Origin: JAEYFP01 sp964566545
GTDB lineage: Bacteria; Bacillota; Clostridia; Lachnospirales; Lachnospiraceae
Direction: 5' to 3'
NCBI GenBank assembly: GCA_964566545.1
Contig: CAZMIX010000002.1
Coordinates: 70,005-134,004, forward strand
Length of the DNA: 64,000 nt
Below are positions 16,473 to 25,819 of the stretch, in pieces. The notes under the pieces were generated by a model. That model searched no databases, had not been told where the DNA came from, and worked only from the letters and a program-made list of their open reading frames with translations. Numbering within the stretch: position 1 is the first letter of the stretch; every line of letters starts with the position of its first letter. The position numbers and the translations under genes were made by a program.

Positions 16473-17609
16473 TTATTTGTTTTTCTTTTTATGAACCCTC
16501 TGCATCTCACAAAGCTGCTTTTTATAGGCCGCGAACGCTGACGGAACCGGATAAACCTTTTCCATCTCCTCCACGGTTGCAAACACATAGCGTTTATGCG
16601 CACCTGCGTTTCTTGGCAGCTCCTTTTTTGCGGAGACCTCCTGCTGCTCTGCGATTCTCACAAGATAACCCTGCATATGCCATTCTCGATGAGTAAAAAT
16701 ATGCTTCGCCGCTGAAATCTTTTCGATCCGCATCGAATCAAAGCCCTGTTCACGCAAATAGTCAACGGCTCCCTTTTCGTCCAGATAGCCTTCCACGTTC
16801 GGAAATTCATAAAGCCCGGCAAGAAGCCCCCCATCCGCCCGCTTCACCAGTGCGGTATAAGCGCCGTCCCGGACGAGAAACACCGTTTTCTCTTCGATCA
16901 CGCGTGCCTTCTTCGGGGACTTGACCGGAAACTTCTCGATCCTCCCCATTCTGTACGCCTCGCAGCAAGGCCGCACCGGACATTCCCCACATCGCGCAGT
17001 GCCGTTCGGCACGCATACGGTAGCTCCAAGCTCCATTAGAGCCTGATTAAAAGCGCCCGGTCTGTCAGACGGCATAACATCCTTAAGAACCTCTTCCATT
17101 TCCTTTTTAAACGATTGTTTTGTGATATCTGTTTCATCCGCGCAGATTCTCGTAATAACGCGCAGCACATTTCCATCCACCGCCGGCACGGGAATTCCGT
17201 AAGCAATCGATGCAATCGCGCCTGCAGTGTAGGATCCGATGCCGCTTAGGGTTAAAAGGATATTATAATCTGCCGGAATCTGTCCTCCATGCTTTTCCAT
17301 AACAGCTCTTGCCGTCTTCTGCATATTCCGCACACGGTTATAGTAACCGAGCCCTTCCCAAAGCTTTAGCAGCTCCTCTTCACCAACCTTAGCCAGATCC
17401 TTTATATCCGGCAGCCTGTTAAGAAACCGTTCATAATAGCCTTTTACCGCTTCTACACGTGTCTGCTGCAGCATAATCTCCGATACCCATACATGATAGG
17501 GCGTCGGTTCCTCGCGCCATGGCAGCCTGCGCATATTCGCCTCAAACCATGCAAGAAGCGGCTCCTGCATTTGTAAGAGCCGTTCTTTTTCTATCTCAAT
17601 CTGTTGCAT
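16473..17609 (-). CDS. mutY: A/G-specific adenine glycosylase
   Basis: 378 residues. MutY removes adenine opposite 8-oxoguanine. Visible: WVSEIMLQQTRV with the catalytic Glu (about 47), the helix-hairpin-helix LLTLSGIGSYTAGAI, the catalytic Asp in VPAVDGNVLRVI (about 144), a 4Fe-4S cluster as C-x7-C-x2-C-x5-C (about 196-212), and a C-terminal NUDIX-like lesion-recognition domain (about 235-360). The gene overlaps the DUF1653 gene before it by 19 bp, so both probably come from the promoter at 18225-18253. Confidence 0.96.
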   Translation of the reverse strand: MQQIEIEKERLLQMQEPLLAWFEANMRRLPWREEPTPYHVWVSEIMLQQTRVEAVKGYYERFLNRLPDIKDLAKVGEEELLKLWEGLGYYNRVRNMQKTARAVMEKHGGQIPADYNILLTLSGIGSYTAGAIASIAYGIPVPAVDGNVLRVITRICADETDITKQSFKKEMEEVLKDVMPSDRPGAFNQALMELGATVCVPNGTARCGECPVRPCCEAYRMGRIEKFPVKSPKKARVIEEKTVFLVRDGAYTALVKRADGGLLAGLYEFPNVEGYLDEKGAVDYLREQGFDSMRIEKISAAKHIFTHREWHMQGYLVRIAEQQEVSAKKELPRNAGAHKRYVFATVEEMEKVYPVPSAFAAYKKQLCEMQRVHKKKNK

Positions 17610-18124
17610 TCATATTTCTCCAGTGTCTTTAAGCAGTCCAAAATCTCTGTATACTTTTCATCAGTTATCGTCTTTGTCAGTTCTAAATCGAGAGACATCG
17701 CAATTGTATTTAGCATTTCATCATCTGCTTTGTTTTTCAGTCCAAGAAGCATTTCAAGTTTTTTTTCGTAGGACTTTTCATCCAAAAATTTTTCCAGATC
17801 CGGATCGATGACGGACTCATCGTAATCCTCATATAACGTCTGCGTGATCTGCTGTTCGGTCACCTTGGCTTTGATTTCAGGCACCTTTTCATCCCCCGTG
17901 ATAAGCTCAAAGCGGTATCTCTTCTTCGCATCAGGATACAGCCTTTTATTGACCTCACTCATAAACATCTCAACCGGTCTGGCGTATACCTTCTGCGGCG
18001 CATACAATGCACGGTAAATTACTAACCTTTCATTTGTCTCGGTATGCTTTGCGATGGCAAGCACCTGATAATACGTTCCCCTGAAATGCTTGTACACCTG
18101 AAGTTCCTTTGGTTCTTCTCTCAT
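17591..18124 (-). CDS. DUF1653 domain protein
   Basis: 177 residues. The N-terminal half (about 8-75) is a DUF1653 domain: VYKHFRGTYYQVLAIAKHTET, then a Tyr-rich stretch and RPVEMFMSEV. The C-terminal half is acidic and helical and has no domain I recognise. The biochemical role of DUF1653 is not established. It is the first gene of a two-gene unit with mutY. Confidence 0.85.
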   Translation of the reverse strand: MREEPKELQVYKHFRGTYYQVLAIAKHTETNERLVIYRALYAPQKVYARPVEMFMSEVNKRLYPDAKKRYRFELITGDEKVPEIKAKVTEQQITQTLYEDYDESVIDPDLEKFLDEKSYEKKLEMLLGLKNKADDEMLNTIAMSLDLELTKTITDEKYTEILDCLKTLEKYECNRLR

Positions 18125-18224
18125 TTTATTACACTCCCTATACTGCGCAGGAAATTTTTTCCCGCCGACTTGTCAGCAGTTTGAACGGCCTCCCTCAAGC
18201 ACACGTTTTCTCCCGACATTTATT

Positions 18225-18253
18225 AGTATAATCTAAAATGTAATTTTTGTCAT
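18225..18253 (-). promoter_or_regulatory. sigma-A promoter for DUF1653-mutY
   Basis: Minus strand ATGACA (18248-18253), 17 bp, TATACT (18225-18230), about 100 bp before the DUF1653 start. The 253-bp gap between the flagellin gene and DUF1653 holds this promoter and the flagellin terminator. Confidence 0.65.
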
Positions 18254-18300
18254 CGACTTATTATATAATATCTGTCCAATGGTATCTCTTCAAAACAGAC

Positions 18301-18342
18301 CTCTAAAAAGGAACCGGGTTGATTTTAAAACCGATTCCTTTT
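18301..18342 (-). terminator. Terminator downstream of the flagellin gene
   Basis: On the minus strand AAAAGGAATCGG (18331-18342) pairs with CCGGTTCCTTTT (18306-18317), with one wobble, and the transcript ends in a T-rich run. It sits about 35 bp after the flagellin stop codon. Confidence 0.7.
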
Positions 18343-18377
18343 ATTGCTCTTATTAAATTGTCCTGTCTAAACTTCTC

Positions 18378-19154
18378 TTAGAATTTAAGCAGTCCGAGAA
18401 CCGATTTCTCATTCTCTTCCATCTGCTGCTTCTGCATCATATTCTGATAGGAGTCAAGCAGGGTGTTCTTTTTCTGTTCGGAAATCGCCTGCGCAATGTC
18501 TAAATCCTCAATGCCACTCTGTGCTGCGGTCGTATTCTGGCTTGCGTAAGCATTATAGTTATATGCGCTCTCTAACGCATTTGTGGAAGCTCCGATTTCG
18601 CTTCTGGACTTGTTGACCATATCCAGTGCATTTGTAATTCGGTTGATGTCAAATTTCCCAGTCACGTCATAGCCGTCAATGCCAAGAGCCTCCAGCGTGG
18701 CATTCTGCATTTTAATACTCTGGCCCGTGCCGTCCGGGTTTGTGGCAAGCTGCATATCCGCCATGCTTCCGTCAAGCAGCTTCATTTGGTTATATTCCGT
18801 TCCCTTTGCAACGCCCTGAATCTCCTTTAACAGTCCGGAAATTTCCTCCTGCATTGAGCCGATATCGCTCGCGCTGTATATTGCTGAATTAGACGCCTTT
18901 ACACTGAGTTCATGAATCCGTTGCAACGAATCGCCAATAGAACCGAGCGCTCCGTCCGCAATATTCAGTACGCCTATCCCCGACTTTGCATTGGAAGCTC
19001 CGGCCGTCAATCCCGTTGACTGTTCCTCAAGCTTCTTTGCGATGGTCAAGCCCGAAGCATCATCTGCCGCACTGTTGATCCGTTTTCCGCTTGCAATCTT
19101 TCCATATAAATCCGATGAATTGGAACTGCCGTTTATTCCTGTTATCCCAGCCAT
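18378..19154 (-). CDS. Flagellin-like protein with shortened N-terminus
   Basis: 258 residues. The conserved flagellin N-terminal domain is clear from ASGKRINSAADDASGLTIA through NIADGALGSI and LQRIHELSVKASN, and the C-terminal domain from SRSEIGASTNALESAYNY to the ending SVLGLLKF. The very start is atypical: the canonical first residues (R-I-N-x-N-I-xA-L-N-T) are replaced by MAGITGINGSSNSS, so about 20 residues of the D0 helix are missing. The variable D2/D3 region is almost absent. FlaG lies 29 bp upstream; no other flagellar gene or FliS chaperone is in the window. Polymerisation would need the D0 helix, so it may be a non-filament or specialised flagellin. The ATG has an AGGAGG site. Confidence 0.88.
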   Translation of the reverse strand: MAGITGINGSSNSSDLYGKIASGKRINSAADDASGLTIAKKLEEQSTGLTAGASNAKSGIGVLNIADGALGSIGDSLQRIHELSVKASNSAIYSASDIGSMQEEISGLLKEIQGVAKGTEYNQMKLLDGSMADMQLATNPDGTGQSIKMQNATLEALGIDGYDVTGKFDINRITNALDMVNKSRSEIGASTNALESAYNYNAYASQNTTAAQSGIEDLDIAQAISEQKKNTLLDSYQNMMQKQQMEENEKSVLGLLKF

Positions 19155-19183
19155 TTAATCTACCTCCTTGTATACAACCGTTT

Positions 19184-19621
19184 CTAAACTTCTTCATCCA
19201 TCAACATGCCCGAAAATGTGTGAATCCGTTCAAGCACCTTTTGTGTTGCCTCCGGCGGAATTTCTCTGATTACCTCGTCATCTTTATCCGTAATTGTGAT
19301 CGTAATCCGGCCGATGTCATCATTGTATTCAAATCTTGCCTTTGTTCTTGTTGCCTTTATGCGGTTGTTCGCATTCTCAACCGCTTTTTCGGTCATCACC
19401 TTACTGTACTTGTGTCCCTCCGACAACGCAAGGTTCCCATGATCAGATCCCGTAAGCTGCCGTTCTCCTTCTACACTCGCATCCGACTTCCGACTTTCCT
19501 GCGGCGCATCGGTCTTTCCCCCTGATGTTTCTTTTATATTGGGGGAATATGCGCCATTGAGTTTTGGAATCTCTGTTTTTGAAAATCCTAACAATTCATT
19601 TGAAACAGCTTCCACACTCAT
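19184..19621 (-). CDS. FlaG family protein
   Basis: 145 residues. The C-terminal part (about 90-140) has the FlaG pattern: RFEYNDDIGRITITITD, EVIREIPPEATQKVLERI. The N-terminal 80 residues are polar and probably disordered. FlaG proteins affect filament length in other bacteria; the mechanism is poorly known. It precedes the flagellin gene by 29 bp and shares a sigma-A-like promoter at 19691-19719, with no sigma-28 motif seen. Confidence 0.85.
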   Translation of the reverse strand: MSVEAVSNELLGFSKTEIPKLNGAYSPNIKETSGGKTDAPQESRKSDASVEGERQLTGSDHGNLALSEGHKYSKVMTEKAVENANNRIKATRTKARFEYNDDIGRITITITDKDDEVIREIPPEATQKVLERIHTFSGMLMDEEV

Positions 19622-19690
19622 GCAACCACCTCCGTGTGTGAAACAAATGTCTGCTCCGGTTCCTGTCAGACCCTCTCCATACCTATTATA

Positions 19691-19719
19691 ATTATACTAT
19701 AAATGGAAACATAACGCAA
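19691..19719 (-). promoter_or_regulatory. sigma-A-like promoter for flaG-flagellin
   Basis: Minus strand TTGCGT (19714-19719), 17 bp, TATAAT (19691-19696), with a second TATAAT directly adjacent at 19685-19690. About 65 bp before the flaG start. No sigma-28 consensus (TAAA-N15-GCCGATAA) was seen. Confidence 0.65.
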
Positions 19720-19770
19720 GCGGCCTGACATTATTTTCACCCTTGCTTCCACAATGGTAAAGCCTGCTTG

Positions 19771-20163
19771 TTACTGTTTTGGCAAAGAATTCTCCGTATC
19801 ATTTACGACGACCTCTGTTTCCTGATACACTTCCGTCCGGGCTTTGCTCCCATCAGATTCAGTAGTTTTCCTGTAAACCTCCCGATACCCCGCATCCTGC
19901 TCGTGTTTTAATTCCCTTTTATACTCCTTGATTTTTTCATCGCAGGCTGCCAGCTTGTCAACAAATTCAACAAGCTCTATTTCCGGTGTGTCCTTGTACA
20001 GCTCATAATATTTCTTTCCAAGCCTGTAATACTGTTCCTGTTTTTTGGCCTCTTCCGCCTTGATCTGTGCATGCAGTTTGGCGATACCGCCGAATTCCTT
20101 TGCCTTATCAACTGCTCCCTGTACCAGCTTTGAAAAATCGTTTGAATAATCCTCCATTTTCAT
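19771..20163 (-). CDS. Small charged helical protein of unknown function
   Basis: 130 residues, rich in Lys and Glu. Residues about 10-100 are predicted by eye to be helical and partly coiled coil (KAKEFGGIAKLHAQIKAEEA, KIKEYKRELKHEQD). The C-terminus is polar, and there is no signal peptide or membrane helix. I do not recognise the family. It lies between holA and flaG on the same strand, 47 bp after holA, with an AAAGGAGGATG-type ribosome site. Confidence 0.7.
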   Translation of the reverse strand: MKMEDYSNDFSKLVQGAVDKAKEFGGIAKLHAQIKAEEAKKQEQYYRLGKKYYELYKDTPEIELVEFVDKLAACDEKIKEYKRELKHEQDAGYREVYRKTTESDGSKARTEVYQETEVVVNDTENSLPKQ

Positions 20164-20210
20164 CCTCCTTTTATACGCGGCCGATCGGTCTCACCCGCAT
20201 CCGCCTTATT

Positions 20211-21197
20211 TCATTTTTGTGCCTGTGAGTATTTCACAAGCAATAGCTCCACACTCATCACATCGTTCATCCGACCCGTTTTTACTGCGGTCTCCAGCTC
20301 TACGCATTCCTCGACTGCCGCTCTCAATGTTTCATTGGAAAACTTTGCGGCCTGTGCGATATATTTTTGTACAACGAAGCTATGCAGGCCCGTTTTTTCT
20401 GCAATCACAGGGGGAGAGACGCCCTCTTCGCGAAACTGCTTCACCTGCATCAAAAGATTAAACTGCCGCGCAAGCAGGAACAAAATCCGCATCGACGGTT
20501 CCCTTAGCGTCAACAAATCATAGTAGAGCTGCAGCGCCACCTTCTGCTGTTTAGCCGCAACGGCATTAATCATATCGAAAATGCGGTTTGTCGTCTGCAC
20601 CGTGCAGACAGCTTCTACGTCCACAGCCGTAATCGTATCTTTTTGAAGCGTGTAACAGAGTAGTTTTTCCAGCTCCTTTGATATGTTTTCCATATCATTT
20701 CCTGTCCGCTGCAAAAAGAGAAGCAAAGCGCCCTCGGATATTTGCCGGTTTTCCTTTTTGATCTGCCCTAATATCCATTTCCTAAGGATTGCCTCCTCCT
20801 GTCTGGCAAATTCGACCGCCCTGCCGCTGTCCTTGACCGACTTATAAAGTCTGCCTCGCTTATCGGCCGCTTCCTCCACAAATACAATACACGTGCTTTC
20901 CGGTATCTCTTTTATATATTCCGCAAGAGAATCACAACCGTTCTTGAAAAATCCGGTATCCTCCAGAATGATAAGGCGCCGATCCGCAAAAAAAGGCAAT
21001 GTCTCCGCCAGATCAATAATTTCGTCTGGGTTGACCTCCTTGCCGGTATAGGCAGAAACGTTCATCGAATCATCCGGCGCACTCAACGCCGCCTTTAGGC
21101 GATCCCGGTACTGGCTGCGCAAATACGCCTCCTCCCCGTAAAGCAAATACACCTTTTTAAATTGTCCGTTTTTGATATCTTCGTTTAAGCTTTTCAT
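20211..21197 (-). CDS. holA: DNA polymerase III subunit delta
   Basis: 328 residues, typical length. The start KSLNEDIKNGQFKKVYLLYGEE is characteristic of clostridial HolA; then LPFFADRRLIILEDTGFF, FVEEAADKRGRLYK and the C-terminal helical collar domain with LLFLQRTGNDMENI. Delta opens the beta clamp during clamp loading. A perfect TATAAT lies at 21205-21210 on the minus strand only about 8 bp before the ATG, and no Shine-Dalgarno precedes the start, so the transcript may be nearly leaderless. The adjacent plus-strand gene is divergent. Confidence 0.95.
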   Translation of the reverse strand: MKSLNEDIKNGQFKKVYLLYGEEAYLRSQYRDRLKAALSAPDDSMNVSAYTGKEVNPDEIIDLAETLPFFADRRLIILEDTGFFKNGCDSLAEYIKEIPESTCIVFVEEAADKRGRLYKSVKDSGRAVEFARQEEAILRKWILGQIKKENRQISEGALLLFLQRTGNDMENISKELEKLLCYTLQKDTITAVDVEAVCTVQTTNRIFDMINAVAAKQQKVALQLYYDLLTLREPSMRILFLLARQFNLLMQVKQFREEGVSPPVIAEKTGLHSFVVQKYIAQAAKFSNETLRAAVEECVELETAVKTGRMNDVMSVELLLVKYSQAQK

Positions 21198-21385
21198 GCG
21201 GTTTATTATAGCACATTCTTATGCTCTTAAAAAGATGTCATCTTGACAAAATTATTTGACTAAAATTATTTATGTAAAATTATTCAAAAACAGTTGCGTT
21301 ATGGAAAGAAAAGCAATAAACTGTTGTTAGGAAGTACGAAAAGCACAGATACATTAATATTACTAGCAAATAAAGAGGCCGGCAC

Positions 21386-22466
21386 ATGAAAAAAATTAAA
21401 AAAAGGATGATTAAAAAAATGATTGCATTGGTCTTGGCAGCATGCCTGGCCACCATCAATCCATTGATTACTTATGCAAAAGCAAATGCTCAAATTTCCG
21501 TCTCACAGCTCTCAGATGTCCTTTCCAACATGCAAACCATGATATTCAATTTGGAGAAATTGGGATTTTCATCAAAAGAACGATCTATTTTCCATATCCG
21601 GTAAAGTGAGTGAGCAAGACCTACATATGCTTTATCAACTATCCAAAACGGAAAATAATTCTTTACAAGCTTTCTATGATCATAACAAAAATCCTAAAAC
21701 AAATGAGTGTGAGCAAATCCGGAGATTATGTAATGTCTATTCTATCGCACTAAGCAATCCTTCCAGTTATTATGACGGAAATCTAAACAATGCGGCGGAT
21801 TTCGGAAATTATGTTATGTATTTATATATCTCCCATTATATTGATGGTACGGGAAAGGCTTCTTCCTCCAATCAGCTGCCATACATAATATCCTCCGACG
21901 ATATCACTGCGTATAACTCTTTTCTGAATGCATCAGGTTCCTTTTCTTATTTTTCAGGCATCGGCTCCCTTGCCGCTTTATGCTATAACAATTTAGATTA
22001 CGACCAAACAACAGAACATCTCAATACAATAAATTCTGTGCTGGAAGAAAATATTGCTTTGTTATATGCCGCGGGAAACGACGAATATGACACAAAGTCC
22101 GCTAAAAATGCATTTCATTTCGTTCTGGAAAAGGTTTTATGGTATTATAACAACAATTATACAGACGGTATGGAAGAAAGTGATTTTCGGACAAGCACAT
22201 GGAACTATGTGGAAGAAACTCTGAACGCATCGGATTTTTATGCAGATTATGACGAAGCCTTTATATCCTTATTAATTAGCAGCATGACAGACGTTATGTG
22301 GAGTGTTGCGGCAAACACGTTATCTAATTTCTGTTTATTAGCCGCAGCGTTACCGCTTTTCACATATTCATTTACAGGGCTTGTTCAAACAGCTGTTTGG
22401 GTAAATCTTAAATACTCATTTAGCAGAAGATACGCGGTAAGAATCGGCATTTATCTGGGCATATAA
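21386..22466 (+). pseudogene. Secreted protein of unknown function, broken by one frameshift
   Basis: A reading frame starts at ATG 21386 behind GAGG and encodes a signal peptide (about 1-31, ending ITYAKA). It stops at 21602-21604 just after SSKERSIF. The frame shifted by one base reads straight on as DLFSISGKVSEQDLHM and continues for about 290 residues to 22466. Dropping one base in the stretch GAACGATCTA (about 21578-21587) would restore one protein of about 359 aa. The C-terminal part has Asn/Tyr-rich helical sequence and a hydrophobic stretch (about 22300-22400). I do not recognise a family. The codon use and AT content differ from neighbours, which may hint at acquisition. It could be a sequencing error instead of a true lesion. 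Confidence 0.65.
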
Positions 22467-22488
22467 AATATGGAGAGCCTCTTTTCTT

Positions 22489-24873
22489 TCATTGATTTAA
22501 AAAAGTGGCAACCGTCACTTTTTTATTGCTTATTTTTAAGGAAATTTGTCCGTTTTCAAATGTAACATATGTTATTATATTATCCAACCGCTGTAGCGTC
22601 TCTTCATGCGGATGTCCATAGCTGTTTCTTTCTCCCGCCGATATGACCGCGATTTGGGCGGATGTCTTTTTCAAAAATTCCGCCGTGGTGGAATTGCGCG
22701 AACCATGATGCGCTACCTTCAAATAGTGTATCGGCTCAAGACGTTCAAGCAGCTCTCGTTCCGCCTCCTCTCCGATATCTCCCGTAAACAGCGCCCGAAA
22801 TCCTGCCGGCACATACTCCACCTGCAATACAAGCGAATTCTCATTGCTCTCCCGCAAGCGCCATGCATCACTTTCTGAAACAGAAGGAGAAAGGCACTTT
22901 ATTCGCACTCCCTTCTTTGCAAGCTCCTCTCCCGCCTCCATTAAATAGATCGGAATATTGCGCCGGGCTGCGAGGGCAGCTAATTCCATCATCGGCGTAT
23001 CTGCTCCATCAGCGGTCTCTGATTCGGATAAGGCAACAGTTTTCGGCAGAATGATCCGTTCTACTGCAATACCACAATCCTCATCCGCAAGAATCTCTAA
23101 GATTCCGCTTATATGATCAATGTCCAAGTGTGACAGAAACACATAATCAATCCGATTGATGGCATTTGCCTTCAGACAGGGAATAATCCGGTATTTACCC
23201 ACCTGCTTTTCGTCACTGCTCCCTCCGTCCACAATTATAACGGGTACATTTTTACCTTTGATCAAAAAACAGTCACCCTGTCCTACCGACAGTGCGTGGA
23301 GTTCTAATTCCGCACTATTACGCACAGACAACACACAGACTGCAATCAGAAAACTAATTCCTATCTTTATAAACAGGCGCCCTCCGCATTTTTTTATTTG
23401 CTTATGGTGCCAGTATAACAATAATCCTGATAACAGCATCATATAGTATATTATGATCTGCCAGAATGCGGGCTTTCCCGTAATCCATAGATTTCCGGGG
23501 AGCGACCCGCAGAACTTTGCTATTTTTTCATAAGCGATTAAAATCAGATAGGACCCATATAATATTACACTTGTTATATTTGAAAACACAGGTGAAATAT
23601 AGCAGGCGGCATTGCCGAGAAGCCCTGCTAGAATTCCTGTTGCGAGCAATATTCCCATCGGCGGAATAATCAAAAGATTGACCATAATACCATAGCAGGA
23701 AATCTGGTAGAAATTCCACATCACAACCGGCAGCGTCGCAAGCTGCGTTGCGAGACTGACTCCGATTCCCTTCCCGATTCCCTTTCGCAGCTTTTTCTCC
23801 ATTTTTGAGCCTTCTGTTTTTCTTATGTATAATTTCGTCCGATATTTTGACCATGAACTTTGCATTTCATCCAGCAGGGGACATAAAAGGCCGATTCCAA
23901 CAACAGCTCCAAAGGAAAGCTGAAACGCGGCATCGTATAAGTAATTAATATTTTCCAATACGATCAGAACTGCTGAAACAGAAGCTGCCGAAAGCAAATC
24001 ATAGCTCCTGCCGATACACGCGGCGAATATGCTGAGCAAAAACATAATCAGAGCTCGCAGCGTCGATGTAGAAAGTCCGGTCATTATGCCATAAGTAATG
24101 ATAACAGCACTTGCAAGGAGCGCCGCCGCCCGCATCGGAATACCGCTCTTTTGAAGCAGCTTCATCAAATACAGCCCTACGGTCGCGATATGGAGTCCCG
24201 ACAAACTTAAGATATGTGATATCCCCGCATTTTGGTATAGATCCTTAACCTCAGCATCCAGATTGGTTTGATCACCGAGCACGAGAGCCTGCATAATTCC
24301 GGCTTCCTTTGCCGGCAGAAAGCTTTCATAAATTTCTCCTGTTTTCTCCCGTATCCGATACAGCTTTTCCTGAATGACATGATATTTTGCTGAAATTCCG
24401 ACAACCTCCACATCGGTCAGCGCCGCCTCAATTCCCTGCACCTGATAATAAGCTTTGGCATCAAACTGCCCGTCATTTTGTGCCGGCTCAAATTTCTTAA
24501 GTTTTCCCTCTGCCTTTATGCGGCTTCCGAGCTTTATTTGGGGATTTTCTTTTAATGAATTGGATAAATAGAGAATAAAACCATGACCTGTTTGGATGTC
24601 CTTCTCTGGCGAACCGGCCTTATTTTTGGAAAAAAGGCCGATAATAGAAACGTCTTTTAAATAAATGACCGCGCGCTCATTTTTTAATTCCTTCCGTTCT
24701 ACTGTCCCGCATACGGTGAGAGCGGTTTGGCTGCGTAGCTGAGATATCGCAGGTACGGCGCCAAAACCCTGCGCAACGCCCGTCTCCTCAATCCGCGGCA
24801 AAAGCTGCATGGCAATATACAAAAACAGCAGAAACCCAAGGCTGAGCACGCACATGGGTCTTCTGATATACAA
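22489..24873 (-). CDS. comEC: ComEC/Rec2 competence DNA channel
   Basis: 794 residues. An N-terminal membrane segment and DUF4131 OB-like domain (about 45-200) come first, followed by the multi-helix Competence core (about 210-490, with LSLSGLHIATVGLYLM), then a C-terminal metallo-beta-lactamase domain (about 525-790) with VGQGDCFLIKG, FLSHLDIDHISG and VAHHGSRNST metal motifs. ComEC carries single-stranded DNA across the membrane during transformation, and its MBL domain may degrade the other strand. It is the last gene of a unit holding comEA, a two-component pair and a GerMN lipoprotein, 12 bp after the latter. Confidence 0.95.
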   Translation of the reverse strand: MYIRRPMCVLSLGFLLFLYIAMQLLPRIEETGVAQGFGAVPAISQLRSQTALTVCGTVERKELKNERAVIYLKDVSIIGLFSKNKAGSPEKDIQTGHGFILYLSNSLKENPQIKLGSRIKAEGKLKKFEPAQNDGQFDAKAYYQVQGIEAALTDVEVVGISAKYHVIQEKLYRIREKTGEIYESFLPAKEAGIMQALVLGDQTNLDAEVKDLYQNAGISHILSLSGLHIATVGLYLMKLLQKSGIPMRAAALLASAVIITYGIMTGLSTSTLRALIMFLLSIFAACIGRSYDLLSAASVSAVLIVLENINYLYDAAFQLSFGAVVGIGLLCPLLDEMQSSWSKYRTKLYIRKTEGSKMEKKLRKGIGKGIGVSLATQLATLPVVMWNFYQISCYGIMVNLLIIPPMGILLATGILAGLLGNAACYISPVFSNITSVILYGSYLILIAYEKIAKFCGSLPGNLWITGKPAFWQIIIYYMMLLSGLLLYWHHKQIKKCGGRLFIKIGISFLIAVCVLSVRNSAELELHALSVGQGDCFLIKGKNVPVIIVDGGSSDEKQVGKYRIIPCLKANAINRIDYVFLSHLDIDHISGILEILADEDCGIAVERIILPKTVALSESETADGADTPMMELAALAARRNIPIYLMEAGEELAKKGVRIKCLSPSVSESDAWRLRESNENSLVLQVEYVPAGFRALFTGDIGEEAERELLERLEPIHYLKVAHHGSRNSTTAEFLKKTSAQIAVISAGERNSYGHPHEETLQRLDNIITYVTFENGQISLKISNKKVTVATFLNQ

Positions 24874-24885
24874 AAACTTCCCTCC

Positions 24886-25803
24886 CTACTCGTGTATGAT
24901 TTCTAAATTTCTTTCAAACGGAGCCGATAAATAAATATGATCGCCAAATGTAATTTCTGTTTCCCCATCGATCATAAACTGCACTTTGCTGATATTTGGC
25001 AGCTCGGTCAGCGAATTTACAAATGAATAAATGACGACTTCATCTGTCACCCCGCGGATCTTCGTCAAAAACTCCTGGCTTAAGTTGACATAACATATCC
25101 CGTCCTTCACTGTGACACTGACAATTTTGATTTCCGACGACGCGGTCGGATATGCTTCATTCGTCATCGGTCCTGAGATAATATGCTCCGTAACCAGCTT
25201 CTCCATCGATATATTGCTGCTATAAGCAACAGATTCCACTGTCGATACAAGCCTTGTCCCATCTTCGTCCGCAAAATATAGACGCAGATCTGTTCTCTCA
25301 TAAGCGTTTATTTCCGCACCAGTATTGTCAATAAACGTTTCCGCCGTCATCACGCCAACCGGCTGCTCTTTGGAATCCACAATCGGGGAGCCCATCACCG
25401 TAAACATCACACCGTCCACACCCTCTATCTGTGACAGGGTTCGCACAATTGCAGCCCTCCGCAGCACCTCGGGTATCGCCACCGCCTGGTAATAGTTTTT
25501 ATCAAAATCAAGCCGAAGCTGCCCCCCATTTAGCGTGCAGTCCAACACCGTGAGATTCCCGATTGGGCTTTTCAGTTCCACATCCTTAGGCTTAGTAGAC
25601 AGCGCCACAATGCACTCATTGATCAGTGCATCCGTCTGGGAGTTAATCGGTGTATAATCCCTGCGCACAACCTTCGTTTCACTTTTATTCAGATAATAAA
25701 TCGAAAAGGAAGCCTCCTGTTCTTCCTTTCCTGCGCCGCAGCCGGCAAAAAGCAGACCCGACATGATGATCATTCCCAAAAACAACATCCATCTTTTTCC
25801 CAT
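24886..25803 (-). CDS. GerMN domain lipoprotein
   Basis: 305 residues with a lipobox (LLFAGCGAG, Cys22). Two GerMN domains follow: about 33-150 (with LDCTLNGGQLRLDFDKNY) and about 170-290 (with VTVKDGICYVNLSQEF). GerMN domains occur in GerM, a spore-forming cell protein needed for engulfment and germination, and in LpqB, the lipoprotein partner of the MtrAB two-component system. Here it lies 16 bp after a histidine kinase gene, the same order as MtrB-LpqB, so a sensor-accessory role is a fair inference alongside a sporulation role. Confidence 0.88.
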   Translation of the reverse strand: MGKRWMLFLGMIIMSGLLFAGCGAGKEEQEASFSIYYLNKSETKVVRRDYTPINSQTDALINECIVALSTKPKDVELKSPIGNLTVLDCTLNGGQLRLDFDKNYYQAVAIPEVLRRAAIVRTLSQIEGVDGVMFTVMGSPIVDSKEQPVGVMTAETFIDNTGAEINAYERTDLRLYFADEDGTRLVSTVESVAYSSNISMEKLVTEHIISGPMTNEAYPTASSEIKIVSVTVKDGICYVNLSQEFLTKIRGVTDEVVIYSFVNSLTELPNISKVQFMIDGETEITFGDHIYLSAPFERNLEIIHE

Positions 25804-25819
25804 ATCCTGCCTCCCCGCA

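Noticed and set aside
19622..19770. sigma-28 promoter upstream of flaG
   Set aside because: No TAAA-N15-GCCGATAA-like sequence; a sigma-A-type TTGCGT-17-TATAAT is present instead.
22495..22530. Hairpin AAAAAAGTG / CACTTTTTT as a terminator for the secreted-protein gene
   Set aside because: It lies inside the last codons of comEC. It could act on plus-strand transcription, but coding constraint is a sufficient explanation.
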